Of a DNA stretch of 64,000 bases, positions 17,689-29,079 are shown one piece after another. Source of the DNA: Iodidimonas muriae. Lineage in GTDB: Bacteria > Pseudomonadota > Alphaproteobacteria > Sphingomonadales > Rhodothalassiaceae. The stretch's first letter is position 1; each line of letters opens with the position of its first letter. The position numbers were made by a program, and so were the translations under genes. The DNA lies in the NCBI RefSeq assembly GCF_014647255.1, contig NZ_BMOV01000001.1:426275-490274 (forward strand). The letters are read 5' to 3'. Under the pieces are notes generated by a model, which worked only from the letters and a program-made list of their open reading frames with translations, had not been told where the DNA came from and ran no database searches.

Positions 17689-18054
17689 GTGGAAACTTTT
17701 TTGCTAGATTATCTGCCGATCCTCATCTTCCTTGGTGTGGCGATCGCGTTCTCGGTGGTTTTTGTTGGAGCTGCTTGGTTTTTGGCCGAGCAGCACCCGG
17801 ACAGCGAGAAAGTCTCCGCCTATGAATCGGGGTTCGAGGCTTTTACAGATTCGCGCGGGCAGTTCGATGTGCGTTTTTATCTGGTGGCCATTCTATTCAT
17901 CATCTTTGATCTGGAAGTCGCATTCCTGTTCCCATGGGCTGTTTCTTTGGGCGACTTGGGGATGTTCGGCTGGTGGTCGATGATGATTTTCCTGGGCGTT
18001 TTGACCATCGGTTTTGTGTATGAGTGGAAAAAGGGAGCGTTGGAATGGGAGTAG
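17689..18054 (+). CDS. nuoA: NADH-quinone oxidoreductase subunit A (NuoA)
   Basis: A membrane subunit of respiratory complex I at the junction with the quinone-binding arm. It has three helices and the conserved [39 protein letters not shown] (positions about 41-79, quoted in parts: [28 protein letters not shown]). From GTG 17689 (GGAG 6 nt upstream) it is 121 residues, the usual length. The frame continues upstream to ATG 17548, which would add 47 residues with an extra hydrophobic segment. That start lies upstream of the likely promoter and is less plausible. It is first of the 14 nuo genes. Confidence 0.93.
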   Translation: METFLLDYLPILIFLGVAIAFSVVFVGAAWFLAEQHPDSEKVSAYESGFEAFTDSRGQFDVRFYLVAILFIIFDLEVAFLFPWAVSLGDLGMFGWWSMMIFLGVLTIGFVYEWKKGALEWE

Positions 18055-18638
18055 ACGCCATGATGAAGGCATCGGCTCAGGGTGCTATGCCCGGAGTTGC
18101 CCCAGAATCTCCCAAGGGAGCCGGTTCTGTGCTGGCCCCGCATGATGATGCGTTTTTCCGTGATGTGCAGGCGGAATTGTCCGACAAAGGGTTCCTGGTT
18201 GCCAAGGCTGATGATCTGATCAACTGGGCACGCACCGGTAGCCTGTGGTGGATGACCTTCGGGCTTGCTTGTTGCGCCGTTGAGATGATGCACAGCAGTA
18301 TGCCGCGCTACGATCTGGAACGCTTTGGTGCGGCTCCACGCGCCAGCCCGCGTCAATCGGATGTGATGATCGTGGCCGGAACATTGTGCAACAAAATGGC
18401 CCCCGCCATGCGCAAGGTGTATGACCAAATGTCCGAGCCGCGTTATGTGATTTCCATGGGCTCCTGTGCCAATGGTGGCGGCTATTATCATTACAGCTAT
18501 TCTGTTGTGCGGGGCTGTGATCGCATTGTGCCGGTGGATATTTATGTTCCCGGTTGCCCTCCAACGGCTGAAGCGCTGCTTTACGGCATTTTGCAGCTTC
18601 AACGGAAAATTCGCCGGACGGGAACCTTGCACCGCTAA
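18045..18638 (+). CDS. nuoB: NADH-quinone oxidoreductase subunit B (NuoB)
   Basis: The complex I subunit that carries the terminal iron-sulfur cluster N2, which hands electrons to quinone. Cluster ligands are visible: the tandem Cys pair in [10 protein letters not shown], a Cys in [10 protein letters not shown] and a Cys in [12 protein letters not shown]. The start is ambiguous: ATG 18045 (GGGAG 7 nt upstream, overlapping the nuoA end by 10 nt) or ATG 18060 with GGGAG 8 nt upstream. I annotate 18045. The 40-residue N-terminal extension before the conserved part is common in alphaproteobacteria. Confidence 0.96.
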   Translation: MGVDAMMKASAQGAMPGVAPESPKGAGSVLAPHDDAFFRDVQAELSDKGFLVAKADDLINWARTGSLWWMTFGLACCAVEMMHSSMPRYDLERFGAAPRASPRQSDVMIVAGTLCNKMAPAMRKVYDQMSEPRYVISMGSCANGGGYYHYSYSVVRGCDRIVPVDIYVPGCPPTAEALLYGILQLQRKIRRTGTLHR

Positions 18639-18685
18639 GCGGGCGCAATGGGAAAGAGGCCGGAGAGATCAAGGAAAAAGATGGG

Positions 18686-19312
18686 ATGATGACCGTCACG
18701 ACGCTAGAGCAGCTTGGCAAGCATATCGAGGCGATTCTCGAACATGAGGTCACGGGTTTTTCCGTGGCCAATAACGAGTTGACCATAACCGCCAGAACCG
18801 ATCAGATCGTCAAGGTTTTGACCGCTTTGCGTGACGATCCCGATTGTAAATTCCGCATTCTGGTGGATCTGTGCGGTGTGGATTGGCCCATGCGCCCCAT
18901 GCGTTTTGATGTGGTTTATCACCTGTTGTCGATGCATCTGAACCAGCGCATCCGGGTGAAGGTGGAAGCGGATGAGCAGACGCCGGTGCCTTCGGTAGTG
19001 TCGGTCTATTCGTCTGCCAACTGGTTCGAGCGCGAATTGTGGGACATGTATGGGGTGATGGTTTCAAACCATCCTGATCTGCGCCGAATCCTTACGGATT
19101 ACGGATTTCAGGGCCATCCCCTGCGCAAGGATTTCCCGCTCAGTGGTTATGTCGAGCTGCGCTATGATGAAGAGCAAAAGCGCGTGGTGTACGAACCTGT
19201 CAAACTGACGCAGGAATTCCGGAATTTCGATTTCCTCAGCCCGTGGGAAGGCGCCAAATATATCCTTCCCGGCGACGAGAAAGCGGCCGAAGCGGAGAAA
19301 GATAAGGCATGA
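18686..19312 (+). CDS. nuoC: NADH-quinone oxidoreductase subunit C (NuoC)
   Basis: A hydrophilic peripheral-arm subunit (30-kDa homologue) lying against NuoD. The signature [22 protein letters not shown] and the following [20 protein letters not shown] identify it. It is 208 residues and not fused to NuoD. The start codon ATG 18686 has AAGGA 10 nt upstream; ATG 18689 is equally possible. Its end overlaps the nuoD start by 4 nt (ATGA), indicating translational coupling. Confidence 0.97.
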   Translation: MMTVTTLEQLGKHIEAILEHEVTGFSVANNELTITARTDQIVKVLTALRDDPDCKFRILVDLCGVDWPMRPMRFDVVYHLLSMHLNQRIRVKVEADEQTPVPSVVSVYSSANWFERELWDMYGVMVSNHPDLRRILTDYGFQGHPLRKDFPLSGYVELRYDEEQKRVVYEPVKLTQEFRNFDFLSPWEGAKYILPGDEKAAEAEKDKA

Positions 19313-20502
19313 CCAGCCAAGTGAGCCATGACCGCCGAATCAAGAACTATCATCTGAATTTCGGCCCGCAACATCCTGCCGCGCATGGTGTTTTGCGTTT
19401 GATTCTGGAACTGGACGGGGAAGTGGTCGAGCGCACGGACCCGCATATCGGATTGTTGCATCGCGGCACGGAAAAGCTGATCGAGCACAAGACCTATATG
19501 CAGGCCATCGGGTATTTTGATCGTCTGGATTATGCCGCGCCAATGAACCAGGAGCATGCCTATGCTCTGGCGGTTGAAAAGGCGTTGGGCATCGAGGTGC
19601 CTTTGCGTGGGCAATATATCCGTGTGCTTTATGCGGAACTGACGCGGATCATGAACCACATCCTGAATCTGACAACTCATGCCATGGATGTGGGGGCGCT
19701 GACGCCGATTCTGTGGGGCTTTGAAGAGCGCGAAACCCTGTGTGAATTTTATGAGCGTGCCTCTGGTTCGCGGATGCATGCGAAATATTTTCGTCCCGGC
19801 GGGGTGCATCAGGATTTGCCGCCAGACCTGATCGACGATATTTGGGCGTGGACGGAAACCTTCCCCAAAGTGATCGAGGATATTGAAGTTCTGCTGGTGG
19901 AAAACCGCATCTTCAAGCAACGCAATGTGGATATCGGTGTTCTGACGCAGGAACAGGCGATGGATTGGGGGATGTCCGGCCCCATGCTTCGCTCTACGGG
20001 TCTTGCTTGGGATCTCCGCAAATCCCAGCCCTATGATGTCTATGACCGGATGGATTTTGACATCCCAGTGGGCAAGAATGGCGATTGCTATGATCGCTTT
20101 ATCCTGCGCGTCGAAGAAATGCGGCAGTCTTTAAAGATCATGCGCCAATGCATCAACGAGCTTCCCGCCGGTGAAGTGCTGACGGAAGATCGGAAAGTGG
20201 CTCCGCCGCGCCGGGGTGAGATGAAGCGCTCCATGGAAGCGTTGATCCATCATTTCAAATTATATACCGAAGGCTACAAAGTGCCCGAGGGCGAGGTCTA
20301 TGCCGCCGTAGAGGCGCCGAAGGGCGAATTCGGGGTGTATCTGGTGTCCGATGGCGGCAACAAGCCCTATCGCTGCAAGATCCGCGCGCCGGGATTTGTG
20401 CATTTGCAAGCCATGGACATGATGCTTGAAGGCCACATGCTGGCCGATGTGCCGGCGGTTCTTGGATCCATCGACATTGTGTTCGGTGAAGTGGATCGCT
20501 GA
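19309..20502 (+). CDS. nuoD: NADH-quinone oxidoreductase subunit D (NuoD)
   Basis: A 49-kDa homologue that forms the quinone-binding cavity with NuoB. The opening [20 protein letters not shown] and the segment [16 protein letters not shown] contain the conserved His residues near the quinone head group. [34 protein letters not shown] and [14 protein letters not shown] follow. The C-terminus DIVFGEVDR is the invariant family end. The 397-residue length is standard. Confidence 0.98.
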   Translation: MTSQVSHDRRIKNYHLNFGPQHPAAHGVLRLILELDGEVVERTDPHIGLLHRGTEKLIEHKTYMQAIGYFDRLDYAAPMNQEHAYALAVEKALGIEVPLRGQYIRVLYAELTRIMNHILNLTTHAMDVGALTPILWGFEERETLCEFYERASGSRMHAKYFRPGGVHQDLPPDLIDDIWAWTETFPKVIEDIEVLLVENRIFKQRNVDIGVLTQEQAMDWGMSGPMLRSTGLAWDLRKSQPYDVYDRMDFDIPVGKNGDCYDRFILRVEEMRQSLKIMRQCINELPAGEVLTEDRKVAPPRRGEMKRSMEALIHHFKLYTEGYKVPEGEVYAAVEAPKGEFGVYLVSDGGNKPYRCKIRAPGFVHLQAMDMMLEGHMLADVPAVLGSIDIVFGEVDR

Positions 20503-20517
20503 GGGAGTTTGATCGAT

Positions 20518-21129
20518 ATGCTTGAAGTGACCAAAAGCGGCGGTCCGTTTCGTTTTTCCGATGAAAATCAGGACGAAGTGAAGGCCATTATTGCGAAATA
20601 TCCCGAAGGGCGGCAACGCTCTGCGGTGATGCCGCTTCTCTATCTGGCGCAACGGCAAAATGAAGGTTGGGTTAGCCGGGAGGCCATCGAACATATTGCC
20701 GAGTTGCTGTCTGTGCCGAAAATTCAGGTGATCGAGGTCGCAACCTTTTACACCATGTACAATTTGAAGCCCATTGGCCGCCATCATGTGCAATTGTGCG
20801 GCACCACGCCGTGCTGGTTGCGTGGCTCCGACGAGGTGATGCGTGCCTGCACCGATATGGGGCTTGAAAAGGGCAAATCCACCGAAGATGGGCTGTTCCA
20901 TCTGACGGAAGTGGAATGTTTGGGGGCGTGCTGCAATGCGCCCATGGTGCAGATCAATGACGATTTTTATGAAGATCTGACCTATGAAAGCACCAAGGCC
21001 ATTTTGGAAGCCCTGAAACGTGGTGAAACGCCGAAGCCCGGTCCGCAGAAGGATCGTCAGTTTTCCGCGCCGGAAGGTGGGCCGACCGTTTTGCGGGATA
21101 TGATGTCCGCCGATGCGGCAAAGGAGTGA
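20518..21129 (+). CDS. nuoE: NADH-quinone oxidoreductase subunit E (NuoE)
   Basis: A 24-kDa homologue in the NADH-oxidising module, carrying the [2Fe-2S] cluster N1a. The cluster cysteines lie in [13 protein letters not shown] and [17 protein letters not shown], and the thioredoxin-like fold begins around [15 protein letters not shown]. It starts at ATG 20518 with GGGAG upstream; a TTG at 20509 in the same frame is too close to that site. The 30-residue C-terminal tail ([18 protein letters not shown]) is typical of alphaproteobacterial NuoE. Confidence 0.96.
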   Translation: MLEVTKSGGPFRFSDENQDEVKAIIAKYPEGRQRSAVMPLLYLAQRQNEGWVSREAIEHIAELLSVPKIQVIEVATFYTMYNLKPIGRHHVQLCGTTPCWLRGSDEVMRACTDMGLEKGKSTEDGLFHLTEVECLGACCNAPMVQINDDFYEDLTYESTKAILEALKRGETPKPGPQKDRQFSAPEGGPTVLRDMMSADAAKE

Positions 21130-21133
21130 TGTG

Positions 21134-22426
21134 ATGCTGAAAGATCAAGACCGCATCTTCACCAATATCTATGGCTTCCAGTCTTGGGGCATCGATGCCG
21201 CCATGAAGCGTGGCGATTGGGACGGCACCAAAGATATTCTCGCCAAAGGGCAGGACTGGATCATCGACCAGATGAAAGAATCCGGATTGCGCGGGCGTGG
21301 CGGTGCGGGCTTTCCCACGGGTGTCAAATGGTCGTTCATGCCCAAGGAATCAAAGGACGGGCGTCCCAGCTATCTGGTGATCAACGCCGATGAATCCGAG
21401 CCGGGCACATGCAAAGACCGTGAAATCATGCGCCATGATCCGCAAAAGCTGGTGGAAGGGGCATTGATCGCCGGATATGCCATGCGGGCGAAAGCCGCTT
21501 ATATTTATGTGCGCGGCGAATTTTATCTCGAGGCGGAACGGCTAAATGCTGCAGTGGCCCAGGCCTATGAAAAAGGCTTTCTGGGCAAAAACGCATGCGG
21601 TTCCGGCTATGATTTCGATGTGTATGTGCATCGCGGCGCAGGCGCTTATATCTGCGGCGAAGAAACGGCACTTATTGAAAGCCTTGAAGGGAAAAAAGGC
21701 CAGCCACGGCTGAAGCCGCCTTTCCCTGCCAATGTGGGCGTGTTTGGCTGCCCGACCACCGTGAACAATGTGGAATCCATTGCTGTTGCGCCGACCATTT
21801 TGCGTCGCGGGGCAAGTTGGTTCGCGGGCCTTGGTCGCCCGAACAATACCGGCACCAAGATCTTCTGTATTTCAGGGCATGTGAACACGCCGTGCAATGT
21901 GGAAGAAGAAATGGGTATTCCGCTGCGTGAACTGATTGAAAAACATGCAGGGGGCGTGCGCGGTGGCTGGGACAATCTGCTGGCCGTTATTCCCGGCGGA
22001 TCTTCAGTGCCTTTGCTGCCCAAATCCATTTGTGATGATGTCTTGATGGATTTCGATTCTTTGAAAGAAGTGAAGTCCGGGCTTGGCACGGCGGCGGTTA
22101 TCGTGATGGATAAAACCACCGATATTGTGAAAGCCATCGCACGGTTGAGCTATTTTTATAAGCACGAATCCTGCGGCCAGTGCACGCCATGCCGGGAAGG
22201 CACCGGCTGGATGTGGCGTGTTATGGAACGTCTGGCCGTGGGGCAGGCGGAAAAAGAAGAAATCGACATGCTGCTGGATGTTACCAAGCAAGTCGAGGGA
22301 CACACCATTTGCGCGCTTGGCGATGCGGCGGCGTGGCCCATTCAGGGATTGATCCGTCATTTCCGGCCGGAAATAGAGCGCCGGATCGATGTGTATCATG
22401 GTCGCCAGATCGAGGCTGCCGAGTAA
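21134..22426 (+). CDS. nuoF: NADH-quinone oxidoreductase subunit F (NuoF)
   Basis: A 51-kDa homologue that binds NADH and FMN and carries the [4Fe-4S] cluster N3. FMN/NADH motifs [16 protein letters not shown] and [20 protein letters not shown] are present, as are the cluster ligands in [16 protein letters not shown] and a later Cys in [13 protein letters not shown]. The start ATG 21134 follows AAAGGAG (21119-21125 region) and lies 4 nt beyond the nuoE stop. The 430 residues are standard. Confidence 0.97.
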   Translation: MLKDQDRIFTNIYGFQSWGIDAAMKRGDWDGTKDILAKGQDWIIDQMKESGLRGRGGAGFPTGVKWSFMPKESKDGRPSYLVINADESEPGTCKDREIMRHDPQKLVEGALIAGYAMRAKAAYIYVRGEFYLEAERLNAAVAQAYEKGFLGKNACGSGYDFDVYVHRGAGAYICGEETALIESLEGKKGQPRLKPPFPANVGVFGCPTTVNNVESIAVAPTILRRGASWFAGLGRPNNTGTKIFCISGHVNTPCNVEEEMGIPLRELIEKHAGGVRGGWDNLLAVIPGGSSVPLLPKSICDDVLMDFDSLKEVKSGLGTAAVIVMDKTTDIVKAIARLSYFYKHESCGQCTPCREGTGWMWRVMERLAVGQAEKEEIDMLLDVTKQVEGHTICALGDAAAWPIQGLIRHFRPEIERRIDVYHGRQIEAAE

Positions 22427-22475
22427 GTTCGACGGAGAGTCGCCCAGTGTCGGGCGCTGTAACAGAGAAGAGCCA

Positions 22476-24527
22476 ATGCCGAAGCTGACAATTGACGGCA
22501 AGGAAATCGAGGTTGCACCCGGATCGACGGTGTTGCAGGCCTGTGAAGAAGCAGGCGCGGAAATTCCTCGCTTTTGCTACCATGAGCGGCTGTCCATCGC
22601 AGGAAACTGCCGCATGTGTCTTGTGGAGATGGAACGCTCCCCCAAGCCCATCGCTTCCTGTGCGATGCCTGCGGGGGATGGCATGGTCATCCACACCAAT
22701 ACGCCGCAGGTGAAAAAAGCCCGCGAAGGTGTGCTGGAATTTTTGCTGATTAACCATCCGCTGGATTGCCCCATCTGCGATCAGGGCGGCGAATGCGATT
22801 TGCAAGATGAAACCATGGCTTATGGCCGGGGCAAAAACCGCTTTGACGAAAACAAGCGGGCGGTAACGGAAAAGAATATGGGGCCATTGGTGAAAACCAT
22901 CATGACCCGTTGTATTCATTGTACCCGTTGCATTCGCTTTTCCGAGGAAGTCGCCGGCACAACGGAACTGGGCGCCATCTATCGCGGCGAGAATATGCAG
23001 ATCACCACTTTCCTTGAGCAGGCGATGGAAAGCGAGCTTCAGGGCAATGTGATTGATCTCTGCCCGGTGGGAGCCCTTACCTCCAAGCCCTATGCTTTCA
23101 ATGCCCGTCCTTGGGAATTGGCGAAAACAGAGTCCATCGATGTGATGGATGCGGTTGGCTCGAACATCCGCATCGATACCCGTGGGCGTCAGGTGATGCG
23201 GATATTGCCGCGCAACCATGACGACGTGAATGAAGAATGGATTTCCGACAAAACCCGCTTTGCCTATGACGGCCTTTTAAAGAGCCGTCTCGACCGTCCT
23301 TATGTGAAGAAAGACGGGACGCTGGTGGAAGCAAGCTGGGTCGAGGCTTTTGCGGCGATCAATACCGGTCTGGCGGGGTTGGACGGCACGCAGATTGCAG
23401 GTCTTGTCGGCGATCTCAATGAACTGGAAGGTATGTATGCGTTCCGCGAATTGCTTAAGGGCCTGGGCGCAACACGCATTGAAGCGCGGCAATCCGGTGC
23501 GGCTTATGATGTGTCGAACCGGGCATCCTATCTGTTCAATAGCGGCATTGCCGGCATTGAAGAGGCGGATTTCTGTTTGCTTGTGGGCACCAATCCACGG
23601 CATGAGGCCACCATCGTCAATGCCCGCATTCTGAAATCCACCCGCCATCGCGGTCTGAAAGTGTCCAATATCGGTCCGGCCCATGATCTCACCTATCCGG
23701 TTGAGCAGGCGGGCGACGATGCGGCGATTCTCGCGGATATTCTTGCGGGCAAGCATTCTCTGGCCGATCGCCTCCAAGCTGCCAAACGCCCGATGATTAT
23801 CGTGGGCGAGGGTGCTTTGGCGCGGCAAGACGGCGCGCACATCCTGAAAGCCGTCCATGATATTGCCGAGACATTCGGCCTGATTACCGAAGACTGGAAC
23901 GGTTTTAATGTCCTTCCCACCGCTGCTTCGCGTGTTGGAGCGCTGGACCTTGGATTGGTCGCTCCGGGTGGCGTGCGCGGTATTTTGGATGATGCCAAAG
24001 CAGGCACGGTAAAAGCGGCGTTCTTGCTGGGTGTGGACGAGATTGACAGCTCGGCGCTTCAGGATTGCTTCACCGTTTATATTGGCAGCCACGGCGATCA
24101 TGGCGTGCGCCATGCGGATGTGGTTCTTCCTGCAGCAGCCTATACGGAAAAATCCGGCCTTTATATCAATATGGAAGGCCGTGTGCAGATGGGCGAGCGG
24201 GCGAATTTCCCGCCGGGTGATGCGCGTGAGGATTGGACCATTTTCCGTGCCTTGTCGGATGTTTTGGGGAAAACCCTGCCGTTCGACAGCTTTGATGCCT
24301 TGCGGGCCGCCCTTTATAAAGAGCTGCCGCATCTTATGGACATCGACAGCCTGCCTAAGGCGGCATGGGGTGATTTCGGGGAACCGGGCGACATTGCGCG
24401 GGGACCGATTGCCTTGCCGATCCATGATTTTTATCAAACCAATCCGATTGCGCGGGCCTCAGACACGATGGCGGAATGTAGCGCGTTGAAACGCAGCAAA
24501 GGGGAGGCGACAGGAACCCATGGTTGA
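22476..24527 (+). CDS. nuoG: NADH-quinone oxidoreductase subunit G (NuoG)
   Basis: A 75-kDa homologue with a chain of iron-sulfur clusters that carry electrons from FMN toward NuoB. The N-terminal ferredoxin-type domain ([19 protein letters not shown]), the His-Cys motif [16 protein letters not shown] and the 4Fe-4S motif [16 protein letters not shown] are in order, followed by a molybdopterin-oxidoreductase-like body. It starts at ATG 22476 ([10 protein letters not shown]), because the 29 codons before it run back into nuoF sequence. 683 residues. It overlaps nuoH by 8 nt. Confidence 0.97.
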   Translation: MPKLTIDGKEIEVAPGSTVLQACEEAGAEIPRFCYHERLSIAGNCRMCLVEMERSPKPIASCAMPAGDGMVIHTNTPQVKKAREGVLEFLLINHPLDCPICDQGGECDLQDETMAYGRGKNRFDENKRAVTEKNMGPLVKTIMTRCIHCTRCIRFSEEVAGTTELGAIYRGENMQITTFLEQAMESELQGNVIDLCPVGALTSKPYAFNARPWELAKTESIDVMDAVGSNIRIDTRGRQVMRILPRNHDDVNEEWISDKTRFAYDGLLKSRLDRPYVKKDGTLVEASWVEAFAAINTGLAGLDGTQIAGLVGDLNELEGMYAFRELLKGLGATRIEARQSGAAYDVSNRASYLFNSGIAGIEEADFCLLVGTNPRHEATIVNARILKSTRHRGLKVSNIGPAHDLTYPVEQAGDDAAILADILAGKHSLADRLQAAKRPMIIVGEGALARQDGAHILKAVHDIAETFGLITEDWNGFNVLPTAASRVGALDLGLVAPGGVRGILDDAKAGTVKAAFLLGVDEIDSSALQDCFTVYIGSHGDHGVRHADVVLPAAAYTEKSGLYINMEGRVQMGERANFPPGDAREDWTIFRALSDVLGKTLPFDSFDALRAALYKELPHLMDIDSLPKAAWGDFGEPGDIARGPIALPIHDFYQTNPIARASDTMAECSALKRSKGEATGTHG

Positions 24528-25548
24528 ATGGCTCGCCGGTCTTTATGGCGGCACTGATGCCGCCTGGTTTTTCTCTATTATCACCTGGATTTTGGTGATT
24601 GTGGCCCCTTTGTTGGTTGGGGTTGCCTTTGCAGTCTATGCGGATCGTAAGATCTGGGCGGCCATGCAGCTTCGCCGCGGCCCCAATGTGGTGGGCCCCT
24701 TTGGCTTGCTGCAAAGTTTTGCCGATGGTTTGAAACTTTTCATCAAGGAAACCATTGTTCCCGCAGGCGCGAATAAGGGTATCTTCATTCTGGCGCCGAT
24801 GCTGACCTTTGTGTTGGCTTTGATCGGCTGGGCAGTGATCCCCTGGGGTGAAGGCGCGGTGCTGGCCGATATCAATGTGGGGATCTTCTATATTTTCGCC
24901 ATTTCCTCGCTTGGTGTGTACGGCATCATCATGGCGGGCTGGGCTTCCAATTCGCGCTATGCGTTTCTTGGCGGGCTGCGGTCTGCGGCGCAAATGGTGT
25001 CTTATGAAGTGTCCATGGGCTTTGTGCTGGTTACCGTGATCAGCTATGCAGGGTCACCGTCGCTTTCCGAACTTGTGCATATGCAGTCCGGCGGTATATG
25101 GAACTGGAACTTCTTGTGGTTCTTCCCGATGTTCGTGATCTTCCTGATCTCGGCCATGGCGGAAACCAACCGTCCGCCATTCGATCTTCCAGAGGCGGAA
25201 GCGGAACTGGTTGCGGGCTATCAGGTGGAATACAGCTCCATGGCCTTTGCGCTGTTCTGGTTGGGGGAATATGGCAATATCTTGCTGATGTGCGCCCTTA
25301 GCTCGGTGCTGTTCTTTGGCGGATGGTATGCTCCGATCCCGGCACTGGATTTCATTCCCGGGCCTTTGTGGATGATCGCCAAGATCTGTTTCTTCTTCTT
25401 CATCTTCGCTTGGGTGAAGGCGACAGTTCCGCGCTATCGCTATGATCAGTTGATGCGCTTGGGCTGGAAAGTATTTTTGCCGGTTTCGTTGGCAGCGGTG
25501 GTGTTCTACACCGGCTGGGGCGTAGCCTTTGGCTATATCGGTAAGTGA
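24520..25548 (+). CDS. nuoH: NADH-quinone oxidoreductase subunit H (NuoH)
   Basis: The ND1 homologue, which links the membrane arm to the quinone cavity. It has eight or so helices. The conserved elements [45 protein letters not shown] and [20 protein letters not shown] (the acidic quinone-side loop) are all present. The 342 residues are typical. It starts inside the nuoG end. Confidence 0.98.
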   Translation: MVEWLAGLYGGTDAAWFFSIITWILVIVAPLLVGVAFAVYADRKIWAAMQLRRGPNVVGPFGLLQSFADGLKLFIKETIVPAGANKGIFILAPMLTFVLALIGWAVIPWGEGAVLADINVGIFYIFAISSLGVYGIIMAGWASNSRYAFLGGLRSAAQMVSYEVSMGFVLVTVISYAGSPSLSELVHMQSGGIWNWNFLWFFPMFVIFLISAMAETNRPPFDLPEAEAELVAGYQVEYSSMAFALFWLGEYGNILLMCALSSVLFFGGWYAPIPALDFIPGPLWMIAKICFFFFIFAWVKATVPRYRYDQLMRLGWKVFLPVSLAAVVFYTGWGVAFGYIGK

Positions 25549-25564
25549 GAGGGCCGGATAAATC

Positions 25565-26056
25565 ATGATTGCCTTCCTAGACAGAACGGCGCGCAGCTTC
25601 CTTTTGGTGGAATTCGTGAAAGCGATGGCGCTGACATTTCGCTATATGTTCAAACCGAAAACAACGCTGAACTATCCTTATGAAAAGGGGCGCCTTTCGG
25701 CACGTTTTCGCGGAGAACATGCATTGCGGCGGTATCCCAACGGGGAAGAGCGCTGTATTGCGTGCAAGCTGTGCGAGGCCATTTGCCCGGCTCTTGCCAT
25801 CACCATTGAAGCGGAACCGCGTGAAGATGGCAGCCGCCGCACCACGCGCTATGACATCGATATGGTGAAGTGCATTTATTGCGGCTTGTGCCAAGAAGCC
25901 TGCCCTGTGGATGCCATCGTTGAGGGACCGAACTTTGAATTTGCCACGGAAAGCCGCGAAGAGCTTTTGTATGACAAGGCCAAACTTTTGGACAATGGCG
26001 ACCGCTGGGAGCGTGAAATTGCAGCAAATCTTGCGCAAGACGCACCTTATCGCTAG
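25565..26056 (+). CDS. nuoI: NADH-quinone oxidoreductase subunit I (NuoI)
   Basis: The TYKY-type 2x[4Fe-4S] ferredoxin subunit of complex I. Two cluster motifs are visible: [16 protein letters not shown] and [16 protein letters not shown], each CxxCxxCxxxCP. An amphipathic N-terminal helix ([17 protein letters not shown]) docks it to the membrane. It has 163 residues and the usual APYR end. It is followed by a 117-nt gap, unusually wide for this operon. Confidence 0.98.
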   Translation: MIAFLDRTARSFLLVEFVKAMALTFRYMFKPKTTLNYPYEKGRLSARFRGEHALRRYPNGEERCIACKLCEAICPALAITIEAEPREDGSRRTTRYDIDMVKCIYCGLCQEACPVDAIVEGPNFEFATESREELLYDKAKLLDNGDRWEREIAANLAQDAPYR

Positions 26057-26173
26057 ACATCAGGCCGCCGGTTTTGCCGCGCGGATAAACGACAACGGGC
26101 TGTTCATGCCGATTATCAGGGGGCGCATCATGTGCACCGCATCTATCGCAAATAAGACAGAGGAGGGGGCGGT

Positions 26174-26782
26174 ATGAGTTTGACCGCTTTGGCATTCTAT
26201 CTGTTTGCGTCGATCACTGTGTTTTCCGGATTTATGGTGATCGCATCGAAAAACCCGGTTCATTCCGTGCTGTTTTTGATCCTTGCCTTTTTCAATGCCT
26301 CAGGGTTGTTTTTGCTGCTGGGCGCTGAATTTCTGGCGATGCTGCTGATCATTATCTATGTGGGCGCGGTGGCGGTGCTGTTTTTGTTCGTGGTGATGAT
26401 GCTGGACATCAATTACACCGAAATGCGCGAAGGGTTTTTGCAATATCTGCCCATTGGCGCGTTGATTGGCCTGATCGTTCTGGTGGAACTGATCATGGTG
26501 GTGGGCGTGTGGCAGGTGGCTCCGGAAATCATTGGAACCCCGGCTGTGGCCGCTGCACCTGATCTGACCAATACCGAGGCATTGGGCGCGGTTTTATACA
26601 CACAATATATCTATGCCTTCCAGGCGGCGGGGATCGTGTTGTTGATTGCCATGATCGGTGCGATTGTCTTGACCTTGCGTACCCGTGAGGGCGTGAAGCG
26701 TCAGAATATCTCGCAGCAAAACCGCCGGACGCCACAGACGGCTATCGAAATCAAGAAAGTCAAGGTGGGCGAGGGGCTTTAA
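26174..26782 (+). CDS. nuoJ: NADH-quinone oxidoreductase subunit J (NuoJ)
   Basis: The ND6 homologue, a five-helix membrane subunit. It shows NPVHSVLFLILAFFNASGLF and EFLAMLLIIIYVGAVAVLFLFVVMML, the latter the conserved helix that contains a pi-bulge in known structures. The C-terminal cytoplasmic tail carries RTREGVKRQNISQQ. GGAGGGGG lies just upstream of ATG 26174. 202 residues, normal. Confidence 0.97.
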   Translation: MSLTALAFYLFASITVFSGFMVIASKNPVHSVLFLILAFFNASGLFLLLGAEFLAMLLIIIYVGAVAVLFLFVVMMLDINYTEMREGFLQYLPIGALIGLIVLVELIMVVGVWQVAPEIIGTPAVAAAPDLTNTEALGAVLYTQYIYAFQAAGIVLLIAMIGAIVLTLRTREGVKRQNISQQNRRTPQTAIEIKKVKVGEGL

Positions 26783-26824
26783 GCCTCGCCTGCTATTGGG
26801 AAAGCTCGAAGCAAGGACGCACTC

Positions 26825-27133
26825 ATGGAGATCGGTCTCGGCCATTATCTCATCGTTTCAGCACTTTTGTTCACAATGGGAATTTTCGGAATTTTCCTGA
26901 ACAGAAAGAATGTCATCATCATCTTGATGTCTATCGAGTTGATGCTGCTGGCGGTGAATATCAACTTTGTTGCCTTCTCGTCTTTCCTCAACGATTTGGC
27001 AGGGCAGGTTTTTGCCATGTTTGTTCTTACGGTTGCGGCGGCTGAAGCCGCGATCGGGCTGGCGATCCTCGTGGTGTATTTCCGAAATCGCGGAAATATC
27101 GAGGTCGAACAGATCAATCAGATGCAAGGCTGA
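26825..27133 (+). CDS. nuoK: NADH-quinone oxidoreductase subunit K (NuoK)
   Basis: The ND4L homologue: three helices with the conserved membrane glutamates in [20 protein letters not shown] and [20 protein letters not shown], which belong to the proton path. 102 residues is the family standard. nuoL follows 5 nt downstream. Confidence 0.98.
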   Translation: MEIGLGHYLIVSALLFTMGIFGIFLNRKNVIIILMSIELMLLAVNINFVAFSSFLNDLAGQVFAMFVLTVAAAEAAIGLAILVVYFRNRGNIEVEQINQMQG

Positions 27134-27138
27134 TATTG

Positions 27139-29076
27139 ATGTCGCAGTTCCATATTATCGTTTTTGGCCCACTTTTGGGCTTCCTGATCGCCGGGCTGTT
27201 TGGTCGGCGTTTGGGGGATCGCGGGGCCATGGGGGTGACCACGGGTCTCGTTACATTGTCTGCCGTTCTTTCGGCCTTTGCCCTGAAAGACGTTGCCTTC
27301 GATCATAACCAATACCGAATTCTGGTGTTGGAATGGGTGCGTTCAGGCACATTGTCGTTCGATTGGGTGCTGAATATCGACACATTGACGGCTGTCATGC
27401 TGGTGGTGGTCAACACCGTGTCGGCTTTGGTCCACTGGTATTCTATTGGCTATATGAGCCATGATCCGCACCGCAGCCGCTTCTTCGCCTATTTGTCATT
27501 GTTTACCTTTGCCATGCTGATGCTGGTGACCTCTGACAATCTGGTGCAGATGTTCTTTGGTTGGGAAGGCGTGGGGCTTGCCTCTTATCTTCTGATCGGT
27601 TTCTGGTTCAAAAAGCCCAGTGCCAATGCCGCTGCCATCAAGGCTTTCGTTGTCAACCGGGTTGGCGATTTCGGCTTCAGCCTGGGTATTTTTGCGCTGT
27701 TCATGCTGACCGGCAGCGTGGTGTTTGCGGATATCTTTGCAAGCCTTGACGGGGTTGCCGATGCGCGGTTCATCTTCCTGGGCTATGAGGTCCATGCGCT
27801 GACCACCATTGCCGTTTTGTTGTTCATCGGGGCGATGGGGAAATCCGCGCAGCTATTCCTGCACACATGGCTGCCCGATGCCATGGAGGGCCCGACCCCC
27901 GTTTCGGCATTGATCCATGCCGCCACCATGGTGACGGCGGGCGTGTTCTTGATGGCGCGTATGTCGCCAATTCTGGAACTGGCGCCCGGTGCCATGACGC
28001 TGATTATGGTGATTGGTGGCGCAACGGCCTTTTTCGCCGCCTCTGTTGGTCTGGTGCAAAACGATATCAAGCGGGTGATTGCCTATTCCACCTGTTCCCA
28101 GCTCGGCTATATGTTCGTTGCCATTGGCGCATCGGCTTATGGGGCTGCGATTTTCCACCTGTTCACCCATGCCTTTTTCAAAGCGCTGTTGTTCCTTGGC
28201 GCGGGGTCGGTGATCCACGCCATGTCTGACGAGCAAGACATGCGCAAGATGGGCGGATTGTCGAAGATGATTCCGCTGACCTATGTGATGATGATGGTGG
28301 GCACATTGGCCCTGACGGGCTTTCCCTATACCGCCGGGTTCTTCTCCAAGGACATGATTATCGAAGCGGCGTTTGCCACCCATAACAGCATGGGCAGTTT
28401 CGGCTTCCTGATGACTGTCGTGGCCGCTTTCATGACCAGTTTCTATAGCTGGCGTCTGGTGTTCATGACCTTCCACGGCACACCGCGTGCCGATGAAAAG
28501 GTGATGAGCCATGTGCATGAAAGCCCGGCTGTGATGTGGGTGCCGCTGGCCATTCTGGCTGTGGGTGCCATTGCTGCCGGTTTCGTGTTCTCGGATTATT
28601 TCATTGGTCATGACCGCTTTGATTTCTGGGCAGGGGCTCTTGTCACCTCCCATGGTGATGTGATGGATGAAGCCCATCATATTCCCGGTTGGATCAAGTG
28701 GCTGCCTACGGGCATGATGGCCTTGGGCTTTTTGTTGTCGGTGCTGTTTTATGTGGTGAAGCCGGGTATTCCCAAATCCATGGCTGCAACCTTCCCCGGC
28801 GCTTATAAGTTCCTGCTCAACAAATGGTATTTTGACGAGCTTTATGACCGCATTTTCGTACGCCCTGCCTTCTGGCTTGGCCGGGTGCTCTGGATCCGCG
28901 GGGATCAGAAAACCATCGACGGCTTTGGTCCGGATGGAATTGCGGCAACCGTTCTGGCGGCTGCAAAGCGGATCCGTGTCCTGCAGTCTGGCTATGTTTA
29001 CCACTATGCCTTTGCCATGCTGATCGGGATTGCCATTGTTATCAGCTATTTTGTTCTTACCGGGGGAGGGTTTTAA
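27139..29076 (+). CDS. nuoL: NADH-quinone oxidoreductase subunit L (NuoL)
   Basis: An antiporter-like proton-pumping subunit (ND5 homologue). Typical elements are the core [16 protein letters not shown], the channel residues in [26 protein letters not shown] (quoted parts [16 protein letters not shown] and [15 protein letters not shown]) and the long lateral helix toward the C-terminus. 645 residues. ATG 27139 is chosen; a TTG codon immediately before it is in frame but unnecessary. Confidence 0.97.
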   Translation: MSQFHIIVFGPLLGFLIAGLFGRRLGDRGAMGVTTGLVTLSAVLSAFALKDVAFDHNQYRILVLEWVRSGTLSFDWVLNIDTLTAVMLVVVNTVSALVHWYSIGYMSHDPHRSRFFAYLSLFTFAMLMLVTSDNLVQMFFGWEGVGLASYLLIGFWFKKPSANAAAIKAFVVNRVGDFGFSLGIFALFMLTGSVVFADIFASLDGVADARFIFLGYEVHALTTIAVLLFIGAMGKSAQLFLHTWLPDAMEGPTPVSALIHAATMVTAGVFLMARMSPILELAPGAMTLIMVIGGATAFFAASVGLVQNDIKRVIAYSTCSQLGYMFVAIGASAYGAAIFHLFTHAFFKALLFLGAGSVIHAMSDEQDMRKMGGLSKMIPLTYVMMMVGTLALTGFPYTAGFFSKDMIIEAAFATHNSMGSFGFLMTVVAAFMTSFYSWRLVFMTFHGTPRADEKVMSHVHESPAVMWVPLAILAVGAIAAGFVFSDYFIGHDRFDFWAGALVTSHGDVMDEAHHIPGWIKWLPTGMMALGFLLSVLFYVVKPGIPKSMAATFPGAYKFLLNKWYFDELYDRIFVRPAFWLGRVLWIRGDQKTIDGFGPDGIAATVLAAAKRIRVLQSGYVYHYAFAMLIGIAIVISYFVLTGGGF

Positions 29077-29079
29077 GGT

